A stretch of DNA of 64,000 nucleotides, taken from the NCBI RefSeq assembly GCF_030503435.1, contig NZ_JAUKPO010000006.1, forward strand, positions 1-64,000, in the 5' to 3' direction. Below are positions 1 through 8,803 of the stretch, in pieces. Numbering within the stretch: the first letter of the stretch is position 1; each line of letters starts with the position of its first letter. A program made the translations under genes and the position numbers. The stretch comes from Rhodocytophaga aerolata. GTDB taxonomy: Bacteria > Bacteroidota > Bacteroidia > Cytophagales > 172606-1. The notes under the pieces were generated by a model. It was not told the origin of the DNA. It saw nothing but the letters and a program-made list of their open reading frames with translations, and made no database searches.

Positions 1-43
1 GGTACTGCCCTCACAAGGTGGGAGAGTAGGTCCCCGCCACCTC
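1..43 (+). rRNA. rrf: 5S ribosomal RNA, 3' end (partial)
   Basis: The first ~43 bases match the conserved 3' part of bacterial 5S rRNA: GGTACTGC, then GTGGGAGAGTAGGTC and a closing GCCACCTC. The 5' part lies outside the window, so this is the end of an rRNA operon running in from the left. A strong terminator follows within a dozen bases. The exact 3' end is estimated. Confidence 0.85.
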
Positions 44-53
44 ATTATCAAGC

Positions 54-84
54 AAAAGCCTCCCCACAAAGGAGGCTTTTTTGT
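54..84 (+). terminator. rRNA operon intrinsic terminator
   Basis: AAAAGCCTCC pairs with GGAGGCTTTT around a 7-base loop and is followed by a T run. It directly follows the 5S rRNA end and should stop rRNA transcription. Confidence 0.85.
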
Positions 85-480
85 TTCCTATCCCTCCTCC
101 GCATCTTTCTCGCTTTGCTCATTTCTTCACTGCTCCTGCTCTTCCTCCTCCTATGTTATCTCACCCTTGAAGCGGATTCTTTACAGAATGTATTCAGATG
201 GCAAGCATTCATTTTACAACACTAATTTTGTAAAAAGAATATTTGAATCAGAAATTGTATATAAACTTTAAGCATCATTTACTATTCATGCCAACCCTAT
301 ATTGGGTAGCATCTATATGGCACTATACTTTAATAAAATACATAAAGTGCCACTATATCTTATCTACTGTTAGTTAGCTCATTAAAAACCTTTATAAAAA
401 AACCTATTTGCATGACTTGATTATATGAATACTGCTATATACTTTTAACCTGTATAGACAAATCTTGCAAAAGTCCATAT
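85..480. other. Non-coding gap between rRNA operon and envC-like gene
   Basis: No gene is supported here. Bases ~86-172 are strongly C/T-rich on the plus strand. Bases 318-352 contain an imperfect inverted repeat (TGGCA..CTTTA / TAAAG TGCCA). The rest is AT-rich without recognisable features. Confidence 0.5.
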
Positions 481-519
481 AATAAAACAGGTAGCCTTCT
501 TGTGACTACCTGTTTTATT
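481..519 (-). terminator. Terminator of the envC-like gene
   Basis: AATAAAACAGGTAG pairs with CTACCTGTTTTATT around an 11-base loop, about 20 bases beyond the stop of the minus-strand gene. A/T runs on both sides make it bidirectional, although no plus-strand gene needs it here. Confidence 0.85.
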
Positions 520-537
520 TAAAGATATTATTATTTT

Positions 538-1758
538 CTATTTAGTATTCAACCAAGCTTGAGGATTTAGTTTTTCTTGATTTTTCCAGATCTGAAATTG
601 TAGTTCTGACATGCCATCGGCATCCGTGAAGACTTCTCCAATCACCTGATTCGCTTTTACATTTTGCCCTACCTTTACATTCACCTTAGCTAATTTGGCA
701 TACACCGTTATATAATCGCCATGCTTTATAGCCACTAATTTATTAACACCTGGTATGTAAGTGACTGTCCATACTTCCCCATCATATACAGCTCTAACAG
801 GTTCTCCCTTGTTTGTTTGAATATACACGCCAGGATTATCAATAGTTATTCCTTTCAAAATAGGATGAGGTTGTTCGCCAAATTTGCTTGATATAAACCC
901 CGATTTTACAGGCCAGTTCAGTTTAGCTTTACTATCTGCAAATGATGCAGATATAGTAGCCTCTTTGGCCGACTCAATAGAGGCAGCGGCTTTGTTGGCC
1001 TCTGCTTCTCGTTCTGCTCTTCTTATCTCTTCTGCAATTAAGTCTTTTATTAAACGGTCTATTCCTTCTATGGATTTTTTGGTATCGGCTAATTCTGCTT
1101 CAAGTTCTTTCTCGCGGTTACTCAACTGTTTCACCACCTGACTTTGTTTCTCTTTCAAAGCCAGCAGATTATTATTTTCCACCAGTTGTGTTTGCAGCAG
1201 CTGGTCTTTTTCAAGTTTTTTATTAGTAAGATCCGTTTGTTGTACGATAAGAATGGTTTTTATTTTTTCTATTTGGCTTACTTGGTTTTTACGTGCCTCT
1301 GCATAATGCCGCAGATACTGCAATCGCATGACTAATTCATTAAATGTGGTAGATGAGAAAACAAATACTAATCTGCTATACGTTGTTGTGGCTTTCGAAG
1401 CTGCATAGACCATGGCACTATATTCTTTACGTAACTTCACCAGATCGTTCTCCATTGAATAAGTAATCTGGTTAAGTTCTGCCATTTCAGTGTCCAATAG
1501 CTTAATCTCTCTGGATATATTGTTAATTAGCTGTGATTGATTTTGTATCTGCTGATTTAAGGCAGTTAATTGACCGATAGTGGCTTTTTTTTCATCAGCT
1601 GTTTCACGCAGACTTTTATTGGTTTCCTCCCGTTTCCGTAAGATTTGTTTTTTCTCCTTCTCTAACTGGGCTTTAGATTTTTGTGCAAGAGATACATGGC
1701 AAATACATAGTGAAAGAAACAGGCTTAGTACTATACCTTTTATCAAACGCATATACAT
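538..1758 (-). CDS. EnvC-like murein hydrolase activator (degenerate M23 domain)
   Basis: Probable periplasmic activator of cell-wall amidases used in daughter-cell separation. A signal peptide (LSLFLSLCICHVSLAQ) leads into a long Lys/Glu-rich coiled coil of about 230 residues, then a C-terminal LytM/M23 fold. The zinc-ligand positions of active M23 peptidases are lost: the usual HLHF is LQFQ in SELQFQIW, and the first His-x3-Asp region reads GITIDNPG. This is the EnvC pattern, in which the domain activates an amidase rather than cutting peptidoglycan. I chose the ATG at 1758 because it places the signal peptide at the N terminus and avoids overlap with the upstream gene; the open frame runs to 1851 and 1752 is also possible. 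It is the last gene of a minus-strand run. Confidence 0.85.
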   Translation of the reverse strand: MYMRLIKGIVLSLFLSLCICHVSLAQKSKAQLEKEKKQILRKREETNKSLRETADEKKATIGQLTALNQQIQNQSQLINNISREIKLLDTEMAELNQITYSMENDLVKLRKEYSAMVYAASKATTTYSRLVFVFSSTTFNELVMRLQYLRHYAEARKNQVSQIEKIKTILIVQQTDLTNKKLEKDQLLQTQLVENNNLLALKEKQSQVVKQLSNREKELEAELADTKKSIEGIDRLIKDLIAEEIRRAEREAEANKAAASIESAKEATISASFADSKAKLNWPVKSGFISSKFGEQPHPILKGITIDNPGVYIQTNKGEPVRAVYDGEVWTVTYIPGVNKLVAIKHGDYITVYAKLAKVNVKVGQNVKANQVIGEVFTDADGMSELQFQIWKNQEKLNPQAWLNTK

Positions 1759-1786
1759 TGTAGACCGACGGTTTATAGGTAAAGCC

Positions 1787-2545
1787 TTATTTTCTATCAT
1801 ATTTTTGTGGAATATCGAAAGGAAACTTAAGCTCTTCATCTGTAATCTCAACTTTTTGATGTTGGATGTTCACTGATGTCTGGTCGTTGCCTTTAGTAGC
1901 CTGATACTGTAATGAAACTATACTACTGTAAGGAAATAAAAAAGTATTTAAAGGTTTAAAGTCTCCGTAATCAACTGTTAACGAATTATTAGTCGGCTGT
2001 TCAATCATCAATAATTTAGTAAGTTTCATGGTGTTTGCACTTATAAAATTATCTATAGTAATAGAGTTTTCACTTTGCCTAAGTAAGAAGTGATCTTTCT
2101 CTTTCACTAATTTGGCATTATCGCTTTCTTGGGCTAACGGCAAGTTTCCCACAATGGCAGCTTGAATAATGTCGAAGGTGATATTGAAATTAAACTTTTC
2201 GCTTAACGACTTAAAATCATACGCAGTAAACTCATTTTTTAATCTATTTACTACCAGAATTGAATCTTGTGTGATTAATGCACGCACGCCTTCCACGCCT
2301 ATCTTAGAAACAGATATCCAGATTAAGCTGTCTTTTTTTATTCGGATATTTGCAATGGCATTCAGGTTATTTTCAGAATCTGTATAGGTCACTTTTGATC
2401 TGGAACTGAAATATTTGAAATCAATTTCCTGAACACTGAGGTTTTTTATTTTGGTGGTAGAGGTAGGAAGATTTATTTTTTGTCTTTTACAGGAGAAAGT
2501 AAAAATAACTAGGAAGAATAAGATATAATATGTGTATTTATTCAT
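1787..2545 (-). CDS. DUF4292 family lipoprotein
   Basis: A 252-residue predicted lipoprotein with lipobox FTFSC (Cys19). It resembles the Bacteroidota DUF4292 family, whose predicted fold is close to the LolA/LolB lipoprotein carriers; a role in outer-membrane lipoprotein handling is inference from that fold. The N-terminal half (SLIWISVSKIGVEGVRALI) carries the most recognisable family motif. It overlaps the end of the TPR gene by 8 bases and lies just ahead of the envC-like gene, so the three are probably co-transcribed and translationally coupled. Family assignment is by recognition of motifs, not a search. Confidence 0.8.
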   Translation of the reverse strand: MNKYTYYILFFLVIFTFSCKRQKINLPTSTTKIKNLSVQEIDFKYFSSRSKVTYTDSENNLNAIANIRIKKDSLIWISVSKIGVEGVRALITQDSILVVNRLKNEFTAYDFKSLSEKFNFNITFDIIQAAIVGNLPLAQESDNAKLVKEKDHFLLRQSENSITIDNFISANTMKLTKLLMIEQPTNNSLTVDYGDFKPLNTFLFPYSSIVSLQYQATKGNDQTSVNIQHQKVEITDEELKFPFDIPQKYDRK

Positions 2546-4286
2546 AAAGCTTTTTCTGGGCTATTTTTTTGTCAATCAGGTCGCTGCTTTCGCCCAATTG
2601 CTTTGCCTTCATCCATTGTTGTAAGGCTAACTCTGTTTCACCCAATTTATATAGTACGTCTCCGTAGTGTTCTAAAACAGTGCCATTTGTGGCTTTGGCT
2701 GCTGCTTTTTCAAGATATTTTCTGGCTTGCTGATAATCTTCTAGCATGTACAATATCCAGGCATAGGTGTCCAGGTACGTTGGATTATCCGGATGCTTTT
2801 CTAGTAGCTTCCCTGCCATCTGCTTGGCTTTATCCAGTTTTTCTTTTCTTAACGATAAATAGTAGCTATAATTATTAAGTACAGTGGCATTTTCTGGTTC
2901 ATTTGCCAACACAGCTTCATAAGAAGCATCAGACCGGATGTAATCACCCATGCCGTTGTAGGAATCGCCGAGCAGTACTTCTATATCATTTAAAAGCTGC
3001 TTGTTGCTGCCCGATAGTTTTTTGCTTTCTTCCAGCGATAATACAGCTTTTTCGTAATCTTTTTTCATGAGAAACCCATAGCCATTAAAAAACCAGAAAA
3101 CCCCTTGGTTTGGAAATAACTCTAAAGCTTGTTCAGAATGTGTAAGCAAGCTATCTACCTGGTGAAGTTCATAATCCAGGCGGATAAGCTGATGCCAGGT
3201 TTCAAATTCAGAATTATCCAGCTTCAAGGCAGTAAGAAACATATCGCGGGCACGTTGCTTTTCTTTAGAAGATTCAAGCAAATGTCCGTAAATAGCATAG
3301 GCTTTAGCCTCATTGGGATGGGTTTTAATGATAAGATCAGCCAGTTTCAGTGCATTTTTTTTAGAACTTTCATCTTTCAGCACTTTTATGTAACTGGCCA
3401 ATATCTGCACCTTGGTATCAGCCTCTAAATCCGGACTGCTGAATGCAGCTAATAATTCTTGTTCGGCCTTTTCAGTCTGCCCATTGCTCCGGTATATATC
3501 AGACAGAATCAGACGTGCCTGGGCCTGCTCACTACCTTCCTGAATAATCCGCTCCAGCAAAGGAATAGCTTCTTTAGACCGGCCGTTAGACATATATATT
3601 TCAGCCAGCAGAATGGTATATTTTATTTCGCCGGGAAAAGCTTCTATTAATTTTTTGCTTTCAGCAATAGCTTCGTCTGTTTTATTTAATTTCAGATAAA
3701 TTTGCTGCTTCTGGCGTACTACATCTTCATTAATGCCAATTGTTTTTTCTATACGGTCGTAGAGTTTTATGGCATCTTCATATTTTTCCTGGAAGAGATA
3801 AATATTGGCCAGATTAAAATAACTTTCAGGGTCCTCAGGCAGCTTTTTCATCAAATCCTGATATACTTTTACTGCCTGAGGGTATTTTTTTTCTTTTTCG
3901 TATAAGCTTGCCAGCAAGTAATAATAATATTTATTGCTATCATCTAATCTTAACGCCTTCTCTGCAAAAACTACGGCTTGTGTACTATTGCCTGCTTTAG
4001 CCTGGGCATCAGCCATAGCATAGTTTGCCCCTCCATTATCCGGATTAGCCTCCAATGCTTTCTGAAATTGATCAATGGCTTTGGCATAATTTTCCAGTAC
4101 ATAGAACTTCATACCTTCGGCAAAATAGTATTCAGCCTGGGTTAGATTCCTTTCCTTTTGTATTTCACTTACTACATTTTCTTTTGCCTTTTTTTTCGAC
4201 TTCTGTGCCCAAACAGGGCTTGCCTGGAACATAGTCAGAACCAAAAGAGAGGTAGATAGGCATTTTATTAAAACAGGAGTATTCAT
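2538..4286 (-). CDS. Tetratricopeptide-repeat protein, exported
   Basis: A 582-residue protein with a signal peptide ending near PVWAQ, then a Lys-rich linker and about a dozen TPR-like helix pairs. Examples are AEYYFAEGMKFYVLENYAKA, DPESYFNLANIYLFQEKYED and PTYLDTYAWILYMLEDYQQA. TPR arrays act as protein-binding scaffolds, and the signal peptide places this one in the periplasm or attached to the envelope. Its neighbours (nucleotidyltransferase, DUF4292, EnvC) point to envelope assembly. No catalytic domain is visible, so the exact function is unknown. Confidence 0.85.
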   Translation of the reverse strand: MNTPVLIKCLSTSLLVLTMFQASPVWAQKSKKKAKENVVSEIQKERNLTQAEYYFAEGMKFYVLENYAKAIDQFQKALEANPDNGGANYAMADAQAKAGNSTQAVVFAEKALRLDDSNKYYYYLLASLYEKEKKYPQAVKVYQDLMKKLPEDPESYFNLANIYLFQEKYEDAIKLYDRIEKTIGINEDVVRQKQQIYLKLNKTDEAIAESKKLIEAFPGEIKYTILLAEIYMSNGRSKEAIPLLERIIQEGSEQAQARLILSDIYRSNGQTEKAEQELLAAFSSPDLEADTKVQILASYIKVLKDESSKKNALKLADLIIKTHPNEAKAYAIYGHLLESSKEKQRARDMFLTALKLDNSEFETWHQLIRLDYELHQVDSLLTHSEQALELFPNQGVFWFFNGYGFLMKKDYEKAVLSLEESKKLSGSNKQLLNDIEVLLGDSYNGMGDYIRSDASYEAVLANEPENATVLNNYSYYLSLRKEKLDKAKQMAGKLLEKHPDNPTYLDTYAWILYMLEDYQQARKYLEKAAAKATNGTVLEHYGDVLYKLGETELALQQWMKAKQLGESSDLIDKKIAQKKLYE

Positions 4287-4378
4287 TGGAATCTAATTTT
4301 TAGTCAGAAAGCGTACATCACCCTCGCATGCAGGCAGCACATATAGCCACAAAACGTATGCAGAAAACGGTCGCCGGC

Positions 4379-5383
4379 TTAGGATATAATTACGTTGTAG
4401 TCTCCTACACTTAAATCACTAGGTCTTCCTTCAAATTTAGCAAAATTACCTAACATAGAGTTAGAAATATTGGCATTTATCACCGATGTGTTCTTTTGAA
4501 TAATGGAGTTCTTAACCACTGAATCTCTGATGGTTGAGCCATCGCCAACAGATACATACGGCCCTACTACCGCATGCTGAATTTGTACGTTTTTACCCAG
4601 GTATACCGGAGGAATAATTACAGCATTTTCAACTTTGGCAGAAGCATCTATCAACTGGGTATCTTTTATATACTCCAAATAACGTTGATTGGTATATACG
4701 GTAGCATCTTTATTTCCACAATCTAGCCATTCGGTAACTTGGCCTGGGACGAATTTAGTACCTTTGCTCTTCATATTCTCCAGGGCATTGGTTAGCTGGT
4801 ATTCCCCCTTGTCTTTTATATCATGATCTAGCAGGTACTGAAGTTCATTTTTGAGGTAATTGCCATCTTTTATATAATAGATGCCAATAATAGCAAGGTT
4901 AGACACAAAGGTTTCGGGCTTTTCTACAAACTCTGTAATTTCATTTTGCTCATTCAGTTTCACTACTCCAAATGGCCTGGGATCTTCTACTTGCTGCACC
5001 CATATAATACCTTCCTTAGATGAATCTAACGTAAAATCTGCTTTAAATAATGTATCGGCAAAGGCTACTACCACATTGCCTTGCAAGGCTTCTTTGGCAC
5101 ATAAAATGGCATGGGCTGTACCTAAAGGCTGATCCTGATAGTGAATAGAACCTTGGGCACCTACCGATTTAGCAATATCCATTAATTGATTTTCTACTTC
5201 TTTCCCAAAGTCGCCAATTACAAAGGCTACTTGCTCCACAGGCTGGTTACAAACCTTGGCAATATCTTCTACCAGACGTTGTACAATAGGTTTTCCTGCA
5301 ATAGGTATTAAGGGTTTGGGAACGGTAAGTGTATGTGGGCGCATCCGTTTGCCCATGCCAGCCATAGGAATAATAATTCTCAT
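4379..5383 (-). CDS. Sugar-phosphate nucleotidyltransferase with left-handed beta-helix tail
   Basis: A 334-residue NDP-sugar pyrophosphorylase. The N-terminal signature MAGMGKRMRPHT followed by VPKPL is the nucleotide-binding loop that activates sugar-1-phosphates with NTP. The C-terminal ~90 residues show hexapeptide-like repeats (VYLGKNVQIQHAVVGPYVSV) forming a beta-helix, as in RmlA-like/GlmU-like enzymes of archaeal and Bacteroidota type. The sugar cannot be told from sequence; glucose-1-phosphate is the most common substrate. The flippase two genes upstream suggests precursor supply for a surface polysaccharide. Confidence 0.85.
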   Translation of the reverse strand: MRIIIPMAGMGKRMRPHTLTVPKPLIPIAGKPIVQRLVEDIAKVCNQPVEQVAFVIGDFGKEVENQLMDIAKSVGAQGSIHYQDQPLGTAHAILCAKEALQGNVVVAFADTLFKADFTLDSSKEGIIWVQQVEDPRPFGVVKLNEQNEITEFVEKPETFVSNLAIIGIYYIKDGNYLKNELQYLLDHDIKDKGEYQLTNALENMKSKGTKFVPGQVTEWLDCGNKDATVYTNQRYLEYIKDTQLIDASAKVENAVIIPPVYLGKNVQIQHAVVGPYVSVGDGSTIRDSVVKNSIIQKNTSVINANISNSMLGNFAKFEGRPSDLSVGDYNVIIS

Positions 5384-5615
5384 ATAGATTTTGTGTTTAT
5401 ATAGGTTTGTTTACTAACTAATGTTTCTTCGATGAATAATTTACTGAATTTTTAATGGTATAATAAAAAAATGTCAAATTAATAGCTAAGCAGCTCTTTC
5501 TGTAAGCGAATCAATCAGGGAAACTGTATTCACTTATAGCGGATAAAAGCCTTTCGTGTTGCACCTGGTCGAGGCAGTTTTAGAACGAGCCTGGGGGGCC
5601 ACCATATATGCAAGG

Positions 5616-6059
5616 CTACGATTTGCCAGTGCTTCCATATCCGCCAGTTCCTCTTGTTGTATCCGTGAGTTCCTCTGCCAGTTGCCATCTTACCTGCTGA
5701 TAGGGAGCTACAATCATCTGGGCAATCCGCTCGCCGTTTTCTACAATAAAGGGTGTATCGGAAAGATTGATTAATAGTACTTTAATCTCTCCTCTGTAGT
5801 CGGCGTCAATGGTACCAGGACTGTTTAATACCGTTAATCCGTGCTTAAAAGCTAGACCACTTCTGGGACGTATCTGCGCTTCATACCCTTCAGGAAGTTC
5901 CATGAATAAACCGGTAGGAACCAGCACCCTTTGCAGTGGCTGCAAAGTAAGGGAAGTCTCCAGATTGGCCCTCAAATCCATTCCTGCCGAATGCTCCGTT
6001 TGATAGGAGGGTAAAGGATGCTTAGATTGGTTGATGATTTTTACTGAAATGGTTTCCAT
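5616..6059 (-). CDS. dut: dUTP diphosphatase
   Basis: Hydrolyses dUTP to dUMP and pyrophosphate, keeping uracil out of DNA and supplying dUMP for thymidylate synthesis. All five trimeric dUTPase motifs are visible: AGMDLRA (1), PRSGLA (2), [10 protein letters not shown] (3, with the catalytic Asp), RIAQMI (4) and the flexible tail [10 protein letters not shown] (5). The ATG at 6059 gives 147 residues, the usual family length; the frame runs 22 codons further upstream without family resemblance. Confidence 0.95.
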   Translation of the reverse strand: METISVKIINQSKHPLPSYQTEHSAGMDLRANLETSLTLQPLQRVLVPTGLFMELPEGYEAQIRPRSGLAFKHGLTVLNSPGTIDADYRGEIKVLLINLSDTPFIVENGERIAQMIVAPYQQVRWQLAEELTDTTRGTGGYGSTGKS

Positions 6060-6176
6060 GAACGTAGGAAAGATAGTTTGTTTTAATCTGGCTGGGAAGA
6101 TAAAGCTAAAATCCGGAATAGACAAAGCTTCGGCTAGCTACATAATGCTTGCTTTCTTTTTACTGCGGCAACCTGC

Positions 6177-7682
6177 TTAGGAAGCAGTCTTGGGTCTGAT
6201 CAACTTTGGCTTTTCTATAACAAAAACCAAGACTACAAAAATCAAGCATAGGAACAAATGAAAAGCCGTGGCCATAATCTGGCTGCTGATAGAAATGTTC
6301 ATGGCTACGTAAATCAATACACCTGCACTCAAGATATATATAGCCGCTGATTTTAAATCATAAGGAATAGGGTAGTATTTGTTGCCTAATACATAACAGG
6401 CCACTGTCATTACAATGCAGGAGAGCAGAAATGTATAAGCACAGCCCATATACCCAATAACCGGGATTAATAAAATATTGCCTGTAATAGAAATGAAAGC
6501 ACCAATCAACGTAATCCAGGTGCCATAATGGGTACGGTCAGTCAGCTTAAACCAGATAGAGAGATTATAGTACACGCCCAGAAATAAGTTAGCCAGCAGC
6601 AGAACCGGCACCACTGCCAGACCCGTCCGGTAAAGCGGACTCCGCAGAAAAAGCTGACCTAATATATCCAGATTTACACTTACCCCCAGCCATATAATGG
6701 TACAAACAATAATGAACCACTTCATCACATTGGCAAACAAATGAGGAGAGTTCTTATCTTGGGCTTGTGAGAAGAAGAAAGGCTCAGCGGCATAGCGGAA
6801 TGCCTGAATGGCCAGACTCATAAAAATGGATAATTTATAACAGTTGCCATAAATGCCTAAGGCATCTTTTGAAGTCAGGTTCCTGTAAAATCCTTCAGGC
6901 AATAATTTTTCCAGCATCGTGCGGTCAAACATTTGATTGGTTATTCCTGCCAACCCCATTATTAAAATAGGATAGCCATAGATTAACATAGCTTTTATGT
7001 CTTCTTTACGGATGGTAAATGTAAACCTGGCAAACGAAGGATAGAGTAACAGAAAAAAAGCCGCATTAGCAATCAAATTCGCCAGTACAATGTAGCCAAC
7101 ACCTAAGGTTGGGTTATACACATGTAAAATAAATGGTTTCAGAGAAACAAGCCAGTTTCCTTCATAGATGTTCCGGCAGAACCAAAGGAAAAAGAAGTTA
7201 AGTGCCACATTAATGGCTATGTTTATCATACGTGCTTTCACAAAGGTAGCGGCTTTCTTTTCCAGGCGAAGCTGGGCAAAAGGAATAGCCACAATGGCAT
7301 CAATAGCTAAAATTATAGCCAGCCATGAAATAATATAGCCTTGCTCTGGATAACCAAGTGCAGCGGCAATCTCTGATGAAAACAGGATAAAGCTACCAGA
7401 CAGCAGAGTGCTGCTGATAATAAGAGAGGTAAGGGCTATGTTGTAGTATTTGCGGTCAGTAGTTTTGGAAGCAAAGCGGAAGAAGGCCGTTTCCATTCCA
7501 TAGGTATAGATCACATTGAAAAATGCTACATACGCATATAACTCTACAATGATAGACATTTCCGACGGACGTGCAAACACAGCCGTATGCAGAGGTACCA
7601 GTGCATAATTAAGCAGGCGGCCTAATATACTGCTTACCCCATACAGGGCGGTTTCGCCTGCCAGTTTTTTAAGAACACTCAT
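6177..7682 (-). CDS. Polysaccharide flippase (Wzx/MATE-like), multi-pass membrane protein
   Basis: A 501-residue protein, almost entirely hydrophobic helices (about 12-14 predicted), of the oligosaccharide flippase superfamily. The N terminus (LAGETALYGVSSILGRLLNY) matches the start of this family, which moves undecaprenyl-linked glycans across the inner membrane. A nucleotidyltransferase lies two genes downstream, consistent with surface polysaccharide or O-unit synthesis. Its start codon and upstream region lie inside a long inverted repeat, which may affect translation. The exported substrate cannot be inferred. Confidence 0.85.
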   Translation of the reverse strand: MSVLKKLAGETALYGVSSILGRLLNYALVPLHTAVFARPSEMSIIVELYAYVAFFNVIYTYGMETAFFRFASKTTDRKYYNIALTSLIISSTLLSGSFILFSSEIAAALGYPEQGYIISWLAIILAIDAIVAIPFAQLRLEKKAATFVKARMINIAINVALNFFFLWFCRNIYEGNWLVSLKPFILHVYNPTLGVGYIVLANLIANAAFFLLLYPSFARFTFTIRKEDIKAMLIYGYPILIMGLAGITNQMFDRTMLEKLLPEGFYRNLTSKDALGIYGNCYKLSIFMSLAIQAFRYAAEPFFFSQAQDKNSPHLFANVMKWFIIVCTIIWLGVSVNLDILGQLFLRSPLYRTGLAVVPVLLLANLFLGVYYNLSIWFKLTDRTHYGTWITLIGAFISITGNILLIPVIGYMGCAYTFLLSCIVMTVACYVLGNKYYPIPYDLKSAAIYILSAGVLIYVAMNISISSQIMATAFHLFLCLIFVVLVFVIEKPKLIRPKTAS

Positions 7683-7809
7683 AAGCTGATGTGCTAATTG
7701 AAAGATGTGCTACTTGGTTGTTACCTGAGTAACACCAGTATAAGGTAAAATTAGCCGATAGATTAGTTATATATACTGAAAATTTGTAAAAATTAGCACA
7801 TCAGCCTAT
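7681..7809 (-). promoter_or_regulatory. Long inverted repeat spanning the flippase start codon
   Basis: GCTGATGTGCTAATT at 7685-7699 is the perfect reverse complement of 7791-7805. With one mismatch the arms extend to 7681-7699 and 7791-7809, separated by ~91 bases. In the minus-strand transcript the 5' arm begins ~20 bases after the enoyl-CoA hydratase stop. The 3' arm runs into the ATG (7682-7680) of the flippase gene, so pairing would hide its ribosome-entry region. Inside the loop sits a small hairpin (GTTAC CTGA GTAAC, 7720-7733), and GATGTGCTA is repeated at 7688 and 7704. The repeat is seen directly; its function is inference. Confidence 0.6.
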
Positions 7810-7830
7810 AAGGTAATTAGCATAGAGGTT

Positions 7831-8616
7831 TCACTTTCTCTGGAATTTTGCGGGGCGTTTTTCTAAAAAAGCTTTGGTGCCTTCTTTAAAATCTTCGGAT
7901 TTGCAACAGATGCTGAAAGAGTTGGCTTCCGTCTGGTACCCATCTTCTTCTTTATTGTATACCGCATTTACACAACTGATCACCATCTCAATGGCCAGAG
8001 GTGCTTTGGAAAGTATTTTCCTTAGAATTTCTTCTGCCAGTTGAAGTAGTTGCGCCTGGGTAGGGACCACATGATTTACCAGGCCGATAGCCTTTGCTTC
8101 CTGTGCTGAAATAGTGTCAGCTGTCATCATCAGTTCCAGAGCTTTGCCTTTCCCAACTAACTGAGTAAGCCGCTGGGTTCCACCATACCCTGGTATAAGC
8201 CCTAGATTTACTTCTGGCTGGCCAAATTTGGCACTTTCTACAGCTATCCGTATATGGCAGGCCATTGCCAATTCACACCCTCCGCCTAAGGCATATCCAT
8301 TAATAGCAGCAATTACCGGTTTGGGGCAATTTTCAATCATAGCAAATATCTCTTGCCCACGTTCAGCAAATTTGCGGCTGCTTACTTCCGTTAAGGCGGC
8401 AATTTCTGAAATATCAGCTCCGGCAATAAAGGCTTTTTCGCCCTCCCCTGTAAAAATTACGCCTTTTATCTCCCGGCTGTCGTATACCTGCTGCATAACT
8501 GTGCCTATTTCTTCCATCGTCTTATGGTTTAAGGCATTCAGTTTGGAAGGACGGTTAATACTTACGGTCAGAATACTGTCTTTTATGAGTAAATTTATAT
8601 TATCAAATGCTAACAT
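7831..8616 (-). CDS. Enoyl-CoA hydratase/isomerase family protein (crotonase)
   Basis: A 261-residue crotonase-fold enzyme, probably hydrating short-chain 2-enoyl-CoA in fatty-acid or butyrate-type metabolism. The oxyanion-hole stretch AINGYALGGGCELAMAC and the following FGQPEVNLGLIPGYGGTQRL carry the two glutamates typical of true hydratases. The ATG at 8616 gives the usual length; an in-frame upstream extension to 8664 has no family support and would overlap the -7 promoter element. It is the first gene of the minus-strand run that continues through the flippase. Confidence 0.9.
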   Translation of the reverse strand: MLAFDNINLLIKDSILTVSINRPSKLNALNHKTMEEIGTVMQQVYDSREIKGVIFTGEGEKAFIAGADISEIAALTEVSSRKFAERGQEIFAMIENCPKPVIAAINGYALGGGCELAMACHIRIAVESAKFGQPEVNLGLIPGYGGTQRLTQLVGKGKALELMMTADTISAQEAKAIGLVNHVVPTQAQLLQLAEEILRKILSKAPLAIEMVISCVNAVYNKEEDGYQTEANSFSICCKSEDFKEGTKAFLEKRPAKFQRK

Positions 8617-8641
8617 TTGTTTATTTCTTTGATGAAAGGGG

Positions 8642-8649
8642 CAAAGATA
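8642..8649 (-). promoter_or_regulatory. -7 promoter element upstream of enoyl-CoA hydratase
   Basis: On the minus strand this reads TATCTTTG, an exact match to the Bacteroidota -7 consensus TAnnTTTG, placed 26 bases before the start codon. No well-spaced -33 TTTG was found, so only the -7 box is supported. Confidence 0.5.
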
Positions 8650-8749
8650 CAATAGAAAAATCAAAATGCTGTGGTATCCTACTCAGATTTCGTTACAACT
8701 TAACTGGATAATAATCTGATGTTTTTGCCTGATTTATTACACATACCGC

Positions 8750-8757
8750 TATTTTTG
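8750..8757 (+). promoter_or_regulatory. Probable promoter of icd
   Basis: TATTTTTG matches the Bacteroidota -7 consensus TAnnTTTG, with a TTTTTG (8722-8727) about 22 bases upstream as a possible -33 element. Transcription would start near 8764, 40 bases before the icd ATG. Confidence 0.5.
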
Positions 8758-8803
8758 CGTTACTAATTAAAGAATACAGTCTTTAAATTAAACAGCTTAA
8801 CAT

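Noticed and set aside
318-352. Imperfect inverted repeat after the rRNA operon
   Set aside because: The arms are short with a 5-base bulge in AT-rich DNA, so chance is likely.
1759-1851. N-terminal extension of the EnvC-like gene
   Set aside because: It would bury the signal peptide about 30 residues inside and overlap the upstream DUF4292 gene by 65 bases.
8228-8632. 134-codon plus-strand open frame
   Set aside because: It is opposite the enoyl-CoA hydratase and contains no recognisable signal or domain.
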